In this document: piece by piece, positions 46,428 through 58,800 of the stretch
Layout: the number at the start of each line of letters is the position of its first letter
Numbering within the stretch: the stretch's first letter is position 1
Origin: Apiospora phragmitis
Lineage: Eukaryota; Ascomycota; Sordariomycetes; Amphisphaeriales; Apiosporaceae
Assembly (NCBI GenBank): GCA_038363925.1
Contig: JAQQWL010000006.1
Span: 1,096,501 to 1,160,500, forward strand
Length of the DNA stretch: 64,000 nt
Direction of reading: 5' to 3'
Notes under the pieces: model-generated
Database searches by the model: none
What the model was told of the DNA's origin: nothing
Seen by the model: only the letters and a program-made list of their open reading frames with translations
Translations under genes and position numbers: made by a program

Positions 46428-49400
46428 GGGCGTTGATCTGGCATTATTTATCACTAGCATGGAGTTTACGGGAGAGGTTTCCGAGGGTAAAAGAAAGAGC
46501 GATGTATTTTCTTAGAGGGGCGTCTAGAGCAGACACCCCATCGTTGATACCTCTTAGGCGCATTATGGTTTCTGCTTTTTTTCAGCAATCGGTTTAGGAT
46601 ATAATCTACAGGTTGCATCTGGAGGGTGTTTCCCGGGCATCGGGAGACTGGGATCTATTCAAGCTGCATACAAGCTTGAGGAGTTGGGAGGAGGGCATGA
46701 AGTCATGGAGGCTACTACTGCCTATTTACCTAGGATAAGGAATCATGAGCTGGTACTACTACAACGACTACTCTACTACTATTGCATAGTTAGCTTTGGG
46801 CAAGTGAACATGGAACATCGGGCTTCGGACCCTGAGCATGATTCACTTGCCCGTTATTCAATACAGCACGGGGTCCCACTCCGGTTGGCCCCCGCATTGT
46901 GTTAATACTATTTTTGAGAATACCTCAATTACAAGGCGAGATGAAAATTCTTGAAGAAGTGCAATCGATCGAATTGTAATCCTTGTCCTTTGGGAGGTGA
47001 GTCGTGACACGAAAATAGATAAAACGGCCCCGAGGTTACACTTCATCTTACGGGATGCAGCATTGCCTCCAAAAACGTCATCCCAGCAAAGCGATCAATC
47101 CTCCCGAACGCAAGGTACCCACCACCAGTTTCCTTTCTCGGACTTGCATGCAACATGGATTCGTATCAAGGAACGAGGGAACTTGGCTCTCGTATGCTGT
47201 TGGATAGGAACCGGTTTCGATTGTTCCGTACTATATTTACTCATAATTGTGGTGACCTAGGTTACTCTGGGGAGGCCGGGGGAGTCGCTGCGATAGCATC
47301 TTTCAATGGGGGTTGGGTGCAGTTATCTAGGTTAACGACTTTTGGTGCGGTGGTGCAATGTAAGTATGCAATTTCCGGGACTCTCGAAAAGGGTCAATAT
47401 CGGAAAAAAGAGGCGTGTTTGCCGTTGGTGAGATGTAGCCAGGTTCGGTCTTGTCCACCTTGAGATTCCAGGGTCCGGATGATATCGTTTTCGGGGTCCA
47501 TGTACGGGACGGGGGGTGGACTAGGAACCAACATGCGGCATGACCACCTGGTGTTCGCTGGTTCAGGCGACGGTTGGTTATTTTCGCTGCTGCTGCTGCT
47601 GTTTGCTCCAGATTCTATTCTTTATCTAGGTATGCATTCAGCAAAGTAGTAAGTTCCAATGTGTTGGTGATTTGGATATCCCATCCTCCCCCGGTCATTC
47701 ACCTTGCGGTGGCACGGTGGCCGACCTGCTGACCTAATGGTGGCGGGTGATGGGCTGGGGTCGAGAGGATTCTGGGCGCGGCTGGAGCAAGGGCGGTCTG
47801 GTCATCAAGAGTTATCACGATGCCCTGCCCGGTTCACACAAAAAATTATTATGTACTCCATAGGTTAACCTGCTTTCATGAGTCAGTTCGGAGGGATCTC
47901 TTCAGCCCAACGGCACAACTCCAGGTTCTCTGCCCCTGTTCTTCCCCAGTATTTACGGCGTGCCCGCCAGAGCCGCTGCTAGACGGGCAATCAACTTGTA
48001 ACACCTGCGAAGACAGTCCAGAGTTTCTATTTTTGCATTTTACTCAAGTCATGAAGCCTACCTATGGTAACATACCATAAGGGATATACCATGTGCATAC
48101 TACATGCCTAATAAAGCATCTCTGGGTCGCACCAGCACCATCGCCGTCGCCGTCACCCGTGCCGTCGTCGATCAGGGTTCCTTCCGCTCAGGGTATTGGT
48201 TCTTTGGTTCCCTGCTGACCATCACTAAAATACTTGTCAGAACGCTCGGCAGCCGGCCCCGCCGTTGCATTGTGGCATTTTTGGCAGGACTTGCAGCATC
48301 GCATTCGGCGCTACTGGATTAACCTTATGTCGGCCTGAAAACCAGAAACTCGATGCGACGACAGCCAATGGTTGGGTTCGCTACTGCAGCAAGATGCAAG
48401 ATGCTGCAGGCCATCCATGGTTTTTGTGCGCGTTGCTTTTAACCGTCTTTCTTTTTTCTGTTTGCTTGCCTCGGCATACCAGCACTTCTTCTTACTATGC
48501 AATGCATGCGTCTCGCACTAGTGGAAATGCGTCATTGCAGATTGGGCTCTATTGGAAATCTTTGCTTCTTCTTCGCCCTTCGATATATCTATCAAATGAT
48601 TGAATAGATTGAGTCGTTATTCGTTTTTCTCCCTCGCTACTTGCCCGAACCCAACCCCGATGCGGCATCTCATGCATGAAGCAGCTGGAAACTGCGGCAA
48701 AGGCGAAGCACTGTAAATGTAAACCATCGTCATCCTCTCAATAGACCCCATCCCCATTCCGTCCCATTCCACTTTCCCCTGGTTTCCTCTCCAACCACCC
48801 GACGACATCTGTAAGGTACGTGTCTCGTCTCATGTATCAATCATGTAGGCACTACCACTGGTAATGAGTAGGCAGTGTGATGCCATTATCGGCAGCACTT
48901 GTCTTGCAACGGACGAAGCTCTCTGGCCGTGTTGTAGCGAAACCACTTTGCGGCCCAGCTGCCGATCCTCGTATCAGGGTCAATCCCTCCACTCCATGAC
49001 ACCGCATTAGCCATCAAGGAAGGCCCAGGGAGACTTTCAACCCAAATCCAAAAAGGTACATTCGGGCTACTAGTTGACAATTGCGTCGTCCACCCATGGC
49101 GGGTCGCGCTGCGACTGCACATCATCATCTGCACTACAATATAGCACTCGAGGTATGTATTACCTAACCTACAGCTGAATATGCATGCATGGTAGCATGT
49201 GGGGTCCGGCCTGAAATCCGGCGCCGATTTCCAGTGTTGTCTGGGAGCACGAGAAGAGGAGTTCCTCCAACTGCGAGTCGGTGTGTGTTGCCGTCGCTAC
49301 CGCACCTGCCAAATTACTTGGGGTGCTCGACCTGTCTGGTCTATCGGTCCGCATCGGGTCGGGCGGACGGACGCGCATGCAACGGTCCTCGTGTCGCTGC

Positions 49401-50944
49401 ATCTCACCAACCCTTATTGGGGTCATTGCAACGTACGACCATACGCGGCGAGTAGTCGGTCGGCCGTTTGCCGCCCGGGTTTCCCTTGCTCGATTTGTGT
49501 ATACATCTCCGATGGAATTAGGTCGGGTTCACATTCGTCAAGGCTCCCACATTGTTTCAAACCGTCTTACACATCGTGAGTTTCCGGCTGTGGATCGATC
49601 AATCGACGGCTTACTAGCCATGACCCTGTCCAACAAGGCTTACTTTACTGTTTAGTCTGCGCTTCGAAGGCTCCGAGAAGCAGCAACAAGTGCCGAATGC
49701 GATGCCTAATGAGTCATTCCACCGCTTTTTTGGACTTCATGTCACCTCCTCGTTCTTACGGAACATGCATACCTAGTACTCACATTATCGTGCATCTTGA
49801 TAATAGGGAGGCACGAATAGTCCATTCAACTGCTCTCGCCACGCCCGTAGGTGAGACATTTGACGACTGACAGCACGCTTTCCGACGTTGATTCGTTTTC
49901 ATGAGGAATGCACTTGCGTCATCAAGTAGGCAGCTCTTTATTCCAGTGCTGCGTAGCGGGGCTGTGCCCATGGGGGGCTCCGGGCCGTCTGATTGGCCAG
50001 AAGCCCACTTACACGGCCTCGCACCCTCAACAGCTCCGCCGTGGCTCGACCTTGCCAGGCTGCCTTGCCTTCTTGCAGTATACATTTGCTTCGGGCCCTC
50101 CAGAAGTCCGGGCGAAGAGGCTTGCTATGCGGATGTGGGGATTGCTCCGGGAAAGCCCATAAGCAGTTGACAGACTGAGGGAGCTAGGGTTTTTGTACTC
50201 TGCTGCCAATTGGTTCAACGCGGAGGGAGGAGTTGCGGCGATGTCGTCGCATACAACGACCAATGCCGCGACAACCATAGGAATCTTATTTCCTCGCCAG
50301 TGTCGGCATCTTCGGTAAGCGCATCATGAAAAGTTTTCATCAGAGCCTGGCTGGGTGTGCGGATGTAGCCTCCTGAGCCAATGAGTGAGGGGTCGTCGAG
50401 GCTGTGTTAGAAAAGGGGGCGCATGACTCCTGGCGTGGTGTGTTATTCGGCCCTTGTATCGTGGCATGGCTGAGGGAGAGCCCCAGTCGCGCGACAAGAT
50501 GTGTTGGTTCGCTCCCATGGCAGCATCTTCCAATCACAGTTTTTGGCTTAGAGGAGGTCATGGTTCTGGGTCGGATCGATGTGAAAAGCTAACTGAAGAG
50601 CCCCTGTCGTCCATATGGCGGACCAAGCTGATTCGACTGAGGCAGCGCTATCATAAGTCGTAGTTAGGGAGTAATACGTAATTGGGGAGTGATACTCTGA
50701 GCAACTTGTGGTGCGGGACTCAGGGGTACTACTCATGCGTGCGAACTCATGACGGCCACCTAGGTCGTTCGCCCAAGCTACGGTATCACAAGCCATAGCT
50801 AGTCTCAGTGTATTCCATACGTCGACCCAAACACACAATGGGCTTTGTCTCTTTGACTTACAGTAACTCATTGGCAATGCCTTTCTTTGTGGCGATCCAA
50901 CATAATGAAGAAGGTAGCCAGATCAAAAAGAAGAGGGGGTACTG
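46428..50944. other. Gene-poor stretch between the cyclin and kinase genes
   Basis: About 4.5 kb. The first few hundred bases are the likely 3' region of the cyclin gene. Five CTG units at about 47589-47603 and GTCGCC-type repeats at about 48130-48165 are present. All frames are short, overlapping and motif-free; I see no gene. Confidence 0.45.
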
Positions 50945-52567
50945 ATGGAACTCTCAGTAGTTCGGTGCCAACTCCGCTATATTGACTTCAACGAGGTAAA
51001 CAGACTGCCAGCGTGGAATACCGGCAAAAGTATGTCTGATTTCCCCTCTCTAGGCTCCGACGTATTGGACACCAAGGCCATCGGCATGATCCGCGACCAC
51101 TTCAACAGCCAGCAGCCGCGCTTCGTGTACGAGGACGTGGCCGGCAGAGGCAGCTTCGGCATTACGTACCGCGTGCGCGAGAAGCTGCCCGGCGGCGGCC
51201 AAAAAGATGGCACGTCGAGGCGGCTGGCGGTGAAGAGGGCTCTGGATGGGGAAGAGGACGTGCTGCGGAATGAGATTCGATGGCTCAAGGTGAGTAAATG
51301 CCCCCCTTCTTTCGATTCTGCCTGCGGTGCTCTTTACTGACCGAATCAGGAACTAGCGGGCTCAGCGCACATTGTCCGCATCGTGGCGTCCCACGACGGC
51401 GTGAAGAAGCAAGGTCCAGTCGCGCGGTTTGTGCGAAAACTGTCGCTGCGGGGATCCAGGGGCAATGTCAAAGACTCGTTGGTCGGGCTCCAGGGACCTG
51501 TACTCATGATGGAGTATCTGGAGAACGGCGACCTGGCGCAGCTGTACTACATGACCATCAAGTACGGCCTGGTGGTCCCGAACAGGGTGCTGTGGTCGGT
51601 TCTCCTTTGCCGTAAGTCCCTCCGTGTCCCCGCCCCGAAGCACTATCGGCTCGTCCGAGTTCGAGCTCGTATGCTAACTGACAATGTGAGCGAAGTCGTG
51701 CGTGCTTTTATCGCTATGGCGTACCCTAGGAAAGCTGACGAGAATGCAGAGCCCTGCCTCGAGGAGATACCGGGCGAGGGAACGCAACCCTTGAACCTCG
51801 ACCATGGCGATTTGCACATGGGTAACGGTAAGCTGAGTCCTCATCTGTTGCTATCTATCCCCCAATACATCTGGTTCAGGCTAACAGTTTTCAGTTATGA
51901 TAGGGGATATCGCAAGTCCCTCTGGTGATGAGCATGAGCTTGTCCCCATCCTCAAGCTGATTGATTTTGGACAGGCCATAGAAAGCCAAGATGGCATGCG
52001 AGAGAATCTCTTCAAGATCTCCAAGGTGAGTCTACACCCCCCTATCCCCTATCTCCTGACACCCTGCCCCCTTTCATTCAACAGAAGCGAAAGACTAGTT
52101 CTGACACGGATTACCAGATAATGATCAACCTCATCACGCGCCGGGTCATCCAGGTCAACGATAAGACGGCATCCGACTACAAAGGCTACCGGGCGCACGC
52201 GACTGAGATCCTGCCGCCGCCGCCCGAGGACCCCTACCGCGAGTACAAGTACACGAGCCTGGACCCAAGGCTCCGAGATCTGATCGCGCGATGCCTAGCG
52301 CAAGAACCCGGCGAGCGGCCCGGCCTGGCCGAGATGTTGCGCGTGGCCCAGGCCGCTGCCGCTGCCGCTGCGGGTGAGACGCCAGCGGCAGCCGCAGCAG
52401 TGTCTTCCCTACCGGCAGACCGGGACGGGGATGTGAATGAGACGGACGACGCTATTCACGCATTCTTAAAGAAAGCCCTGTACGACGCCGAGGATGGCGC
52501 CCAAGGGGGACAAAGAGACGCGCGAGGATCCGTTGGGCGGGATCGGAGGCTTCGGGTTCTGAGTTGA
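50945..52567 (+). CDS. Divergent fungal protein kinase with HGD catalytic loop
   Basis: Five exons are supported by clear splice sites and phase: 50945-51289, 51350-51611, 51696-51827, 51895-52025 and 52118-52567, giving 439 residues. The Gly loop is GRGSFG (67-72), the ATP lysine is in LAVKR (Lys97), and a candidate alpha-C Glu is in LRNEI. The hinge region has MMEYLENGDL, the catalytic loop is DHGDLHMGN (His239-Asn246) and the metal motif is LIDFGQA (Asp270-Gly272). The Arg of the usual HRD is Gly, but the catalytic Asp and both metal ligands remain, so activity is possible. After the kinase core come an Ala-rich tract (about residues 358-375) and an acidic tail. An internal ATG at 51032 (MSDFPSLGS) is an alternative start. 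Role unknown; such kinase-like genes are expanded in plant-associated ascomycetes. Confidence 0.82.
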
Positions 52568-52897
52568 GGTAAGTCCGCATCTCGTTGACATCGTGTACTA
52601 GACATATATTGGAGAGGTAAGTGAGTACCAAGGCAATTACAGGAAATGTGTAGGGCCATAGAAAATGCTTAATAGGTCATGAAAGGTAACCACGACGGAA
52701 GGTTTTGAACAGTCACACATCACGGGAAACAGCAGTCTTCTTTCTCATGTAGCTCTCTGGTCTATTATGCTTTGCGTTTCTCCCTACTCTAGCAAATGTT
52801 TCTTTAATGATTCTCTAGCAAATGCTCCCTATCCCACTGGTCCATTTCCCCAGTGTAGACGCCCTAGGCCGAGCATATCACCAAGATACTCTGTCCT
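52568..52897. other. Short convergent intergenic region
   Basis: 330 bases between the kinase stop and the C-terminal end of the DUF3638 gene on the other strand. A near-duplicated TCTAGCAAATG string occurs at about 52788 and 52815. Nothing else seen. Confidence 0.5.
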
Positions 52898-55800
52898 TCA
52901 TTGCGACGACTTTTGGAAATCCGCCTCGGTCAAGATCTCACCGGTTAGCATGCGGCCAATGTGAGTTCTGTTGATGTCCTGCCGGTCTCGACGCACATTC
53001 GCCATGAGGAATTGCAGGAACGCCGTGGGGCTCTGCGTGAACAGGCAGTCTGGGTTCTGGGCCCGGCCGACAAAGCCGTCGATGGAGGCAGCAGTATTTC
53101 CCTCGTTTGGGACGTAGGATAGTCCGAGGTAGGCACACATGTTCTTGTATTCCTCAAAGTTGTCGAAGTATAGCTGCCCGGCAAAGAGGTTCAGTCTCAT
53201 AGTAAGATCGGCAGGCGCTTCCCAGTTGGATGGGGAGGCCGGAGTGATGTAAAGTCTGAGATGCTGTAGGGTTGGCGATGTCAAGTTTGAACGGGGCAAG
53301 TATATGTGAAGCAAGACATGCGGACTCTTCTCAATCAGCGGCAAAAGCGCGTTGGCCTCAAAGGGGCTCAGAATTGCCATGAAGTGTGAAGCTAGTGAGT
53401 TCTTGAATGTCATAATCCATTGCACAGAGCGCTGGAAAGCGTCGGGGCTGGAGCGCTCGTCCAACTCGACGGTTCGGGAAAAGTCAGTGGTCACTAGCAA
53501 CCCCTGTCCGAACCCGCCCAGATCTGTCAGCGAGGTGACATTACTTGTGCGTAGCGAAGTAAAGGCCCCTTCAAATCCCTTACCAGATTTGCGTAACTCC
53601 CCATTGCTGACCATGCGCAAGACGTCCGGGTGTACTTGGTGCTCCAGGGGTTGTATGGTAGCCGGCTTCTCAACCTGGCGTTCCTGCTCGACTTCCGGGG
53701 CCAACTCTCGTTCTTGTTCTTCTTGAAGAGTAGCCGATGCCAAAGTTGTTACACCGAACTGCTCGCACTTGGCCCGAATCAACTCGGTTTGTGTTCGCCG
53801 TTCGGATGCATGAAGATCCCGCAGATGTCCCTGCAAGACTTCAGCGGCATTTGCCACAGCTGGGCAATACCTATGCTCCAGACTCATTGTCTCGTCTTCA
53901 AATTAATCTTTGAGATCATCTTGGGAAACATCACTAACAGTACCACGTTCAATCTTGCTTCCCCAGATCACCTCTTGGCGTTGATGTCGTAGTCCTTGCA
54001 AAGCCCATGACGGCACACTCTGACGTGTGTCGGCCCAAGTCTCCGAAATTGACCAGCAAAGGACATCCGAAACCTGGATAGACGTACTCCGATGGGGAGT
54101 TACTGCATTGATCTTCTCTTGAATCTCCGTGGGTACAAAAAAAATGATGGATTGGCCTTTACCGAGTTTTCTCATCCTCATACAGGCCTGAACCAACCGG
54201 TCCTTGATCAACTTCGGACCAAGCATCGTTGCGGCCCGGTAGTGATCAGGTAGTTCAAGTCTATGCCCCGCGTATGCGCCTCGTCGAGGAAAACAAGGCA
54301 GGCGTCTGTGTTCGCGACGAATGATGATGTCAGGAATGGTTCAACAAACCCGTTGCGGTCCATCACAAGAATATCGTCTTCTTTGCTCAGGAAAATGACA
54401 GCTTCCTTGCCTGAGTGAGGTGTCATCTCGAGCCATCTGCGTGCGACCTCATCGTTTTCCAGGTCAACGATTAATGCGCCCACGTCGAGAATCACCTGTA
54501 TTGGTATATCGTTCCCTACGACAGCCATGAGTAGCGCTTCGCTACTCAAATCTGGTCCAAGGAGTTTCACCGTATTCTCAGGGCGCAGCAGGTTGCTGAG
54601 GACCGTGGCATTGGTGTGTAGTTGAGATGGCATGTCCATATGCGAGATGTCTGTCGGTAAGACATACTTCGAGTCACAAGTACCGTTGAAGCCTGTGATT
54701 GCTTGTGGCCTTGGCTTTGCAAGATCCCATCCCGAGGCAGACAACTTGCTTGGAAATTCCATACACCCCTTTGGAAATACCACTTTGGCCAAGTAGTAGT
54801 CTACAACAGATTTTGTACGCCCTAAGGCAGGGAACACTTTGTTCAAGCACTGATAACGATCTTTACGGTTAACACCTTCGAGCTGGCGGAAGGCGGGCTC
54901 AAGCGATGGTGAGTTGGCTACCCACTCGCTGTATACGGTCGTCGACTGGTCAGAACGTTCGAGATGTTCAAAGGCTGTGTCCATCTCATCGTCGGACAAA
55001 CCGCCGTAGTAGTATGACAAACATGTCAGCAAGATAACCACGTCCGGATGTGCTGAATTCTGATCGTGGAGCAGGGGAGTCTTTGGCTCTATACGGGACT
55101 GCAAGCATTGTGGGAGGGGTTCGGGTGGTGAGGCCATAGTTGACACGCCAACGTTTCTGTCCGAACGCGAAAGCCAAGACGCCATGAGCAAACAAGCCTC
55201 GTAGCAAGAGCAGAATGTCCCTCGCTGTGCCACAGAAGCCGGTTTTCTTGTCTCCCACGCGTCGGACTGTGTCTTGGTCAACGTCGAACTGAGTGATGTA
55301 AGAAAAAATGAGTTCCCTGTTCTCCCTGCCTTGATGGGACATTGGAAGACCTTGACATCCGTAGTCACAAATGTGACGGGCTACTTTCTGCAGCAGTATA
55401 TGCCCAGCCTTTGCTTTCAGAAAGCGAAGTGCCGCAAACTGGCCATTTTGAGCAGTCTGGAGCTGTATCGACTCGGGGTGCGACTTGCTGACATCTGGTG
55501 CATATCTAGCGACGTACGTAAGAACGTTCTGGATTACGACCCAGCGGTCAGGGCTCATCTCAGTAGGTCTTTGAGAGCCGATAGTGTACACAAGCTCAAA
55601 CTTGACACTGAAGTTTTCGTCACTTTCATCGATGATGTCTCTGGATAGAGTGTCGAGGTACTTTTGTGACTCTATCAGTCGATGACCTATGTCCGTCCGC
55701 CATGCTGTTGCTGGAGGTTGCAAGCGGGGCTCTAGGTGCGCCAACATGTTCCAAACCCATCAATTTGAAAGATAGTAACTCCTCCGGCTGTACAAGTAAT

Positions 55801-58800
55801 ATACCGCCAGCCTTTGCACGTTTCAAACTGGGCGTGGATCTGGGCCAACTTGGGTTTATCCATCGCGATTGACCGCGAAAAAGGGAGGAAAAACACTCGA
55901 CGGTCTAGAAGTCCGCCGAGTTTTGTCACAAGCATATGTTGCATCTGTTTTGACTGTGGCTTAGCCACAATGACTCGGACGAGTCTTTCTCCATCGGCCA
56001 AATACGCGGCGATAATTTGCATGATGACTGACGACTTGCCTTCACCCATGTTGAGTTGCAGAGCGCGGTTTCCCTTCGACTCACGCATCGATGCTGCAAC
56101 TTCTTTTTGGACGTCTCTGATTATGATTCCGCTCTCGACTTCCATAAGAAGAGAATCGGGGAACTCCTCCAAGTCCCACGAATGACCTATGTTATCTGCT
56201 TCTTTCATCAAGTCTGGCTTATTTCTGACAAGGCCCAGCATCCTTCGGGCTCTCTGTAGATGGGTCAGGGCAAGCGCATAGTTGGTGATGCAAGATCGCC
56301 ATGGGCCCGGTAGGTTGGTTCTTGCTCAGCTGCTGTAAGATGAATACAGGGCTAAGTCTTGGAAAGAAAAGCCTGGAGTGTGGCATGATAGACTTCTCGT
56401 CAGATTCGAGGCATGCAAGTATGATTGCTTTGAAGTTTTGGGCCTGTTCAAGGCACAGACGTAAATTGGTCTGTAATCTCTCTGAAAGCGCATCGTTATC
56501 AACGGTGAACTTGCTGCAAGACACATCCCTTGTTATTGTTTGATAACTGTCAAAACTCATTCGAAGCTCGTCAAGGTACTGAGCGTCATGTGGCTCTTTC
56601 ACTATGCCTTGCAATGATTCGATCAGAGGTCGAGAGGTCTGGTGAGACAGGTCGTCATGCCCATCCGCTTGTTCGGGGCGACTCGATCGGAAACGGCAAT
56701 CCTCTAATGTGTCGAGAGCCTTACAAGTAAGCCCGGGGGCCTTGCTCGTAAACAACTTGGTAGAAATGATATGCGCTGTTTGAGATGCCACCGGGAGAGG
56801 GTGAAATGAGAACTCGCAAGGAATGGGAGGGAGTGGACTTTGTGGTATTTTGACAACAATACCAGCAATAGACTTGAGGTAGGCATGAAATGACTGGTTT
56901 CGCATCCAAGACTGAAAACAGCTGTCGACTTCGCTCATGATACGACTAACATCGAAGCAGGTCCCCATCTCGCTTGATGTGGGCGCTACTGGTAGAGTTG
57001 ATGGATATTGCTTGTAAACTGCTGACTCGAATGCCGTTTTCAATACATCTAATTTCGATTGCCATGCATGCACCCGGCGTCGATCAAAATTGTCAAAAAG
57101 CTCGTTGTGGCGCCGAGATAGGCTCGATTCTGGGGTATTGTGAAAAGGCTGCTTGTGTCTATCCAAGCACGTTAGGATATGCGTCCTTCCGTAGTCACGC
57201 CCGTCACTCAACTTGAAGACCGCGTGTTGCGGATGTTGATGATAACGAACATCTGGACAGTTGATTAGCTTCACGAGCAGCTAAATAATCCCAAAGTCCG
57301 CCTGCGGTGCGAATATCAGGGCGCCAAAGAATGTTATCAACTTGAACTTGGGCTGCAATGATTTCACATTAGTGAGATGATGATGATGCCACGCCAGTTC
57401 TTGCCAATAGTGTGCGCCGGGTCATCCAGCCATTGAATATCAAACTCGCCGTAGGGAACAGCCGAGGGCTCAGATGAAACTTCAACTGCACTGCCCAGGA
57501 TGGAGTAGATCTGGCTGACAAGATCATCAACTTTCGGCAACGGTTCTGTTAGATATTCATCTTGAGACAGCAGGAGCTTGGTGATATGGCACAATCGCCT
57601 CTCGCGCTTCCTGGTTGAAGATCCCTCAACTTTGATAGTATTCCGACTTTGGTAGGTACAATCTTGCAAATTCGAGAAGAACTCAGCACCAAATCCATCC
57701 ACTCTGAATACAGATTTACGGATCATGGCACGGCTTACTAGCTGCGTGTTGCTCTCTTGGGGTATTCGAAAACATTTGGTAGGACGGAAGTAAATTTCGC
57801 AGGATTCTGCTTGTTGCAGTATGGCGAGTGCAACCCACCGATATTCATCGTTCTGCGTCAGCGGGTGTAGACTATCATCCCACTTTATCTGTTGCATTTC
57901 CATGAGGTATTCTGGATAGAAGCTGCGAATCGGACTCAGTTGAGCAATGCCGAAAAGCATTCCGGCATCGGTGGCATCTAGTCGCGAAAATGATGCCACC
58001 GCAGCAGACTTCAAGATTCGCAATGATTCTTCAGTACCAGTACGGCCAGTCAGTGGGTCGACCAGACAGTGTGAAGTCATTGCATGGAGATGGCAAAGCA
58101 ATAGCTTGCTCCGCAAGGAGCCATTGTCTATGACTCGTCCGAGAGTGGTATCAATTTCGTAGTAATGGTGTGTGCGACGTGTTATGTCTGGGTTATGCTC
58201 CCCTATGCCTTTGAACTCGGTAGGCAATATGACCGTCACGGGATGCGAATGCTGATCTCCATGAACTTTCGGGGTGCCAAAGGGTATGACTAAGGCTTTT
58301 CTTCCGTTGATTTCGGTCTCTGATCGTAGAACAAGCTTGTTCTTCAGTCCAATGAGGGATCCGACAGATTGGGCGCTGTCAATACACATTCCGGGGTATT
58401 TTTTGCATCGAAGTTCAACAGTCCCTGGTTTGAGGGTAAATGTGAGATCGTAGCGGGGAAGATCGACCTCTAACTCGGAATTGACTTTGTCAAGGATGAT
58501 GGTGATATAGCTTGGATTCTCCAGTGCCTCGAGAATACGGCCAACCAACATCGCCGTGTTGCTTCTACAATCGATCAGAATTTTGTCGTTCCTTTTCAAG
58601 GTTATCGTAGCCGAAGACGTGTTCGCGCGCCATAGGGCCCCTGCCGAACACCACAGATGCTTATGGTGTCGAAACTCCAACAACCCAGTTTCAATATTTA
58701 GCCAGTGGCTGTAAGGAGCGATCAGTGATTCTGGAAAATCCCCAGTCAAGATTTCTGGTGGAATGAAGTCCTACTTCGATCCATCCTTACATGCCCGGAC

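Noticed and set aside
57353..57392. Frameshift in the DUF3638 gene
   Set aside because: A 40-nt GT..AG segment with a CTAAT branch-like string rejoins the frame as GKNW-PQVQVDNILWRPD, so an intron is the better reading.
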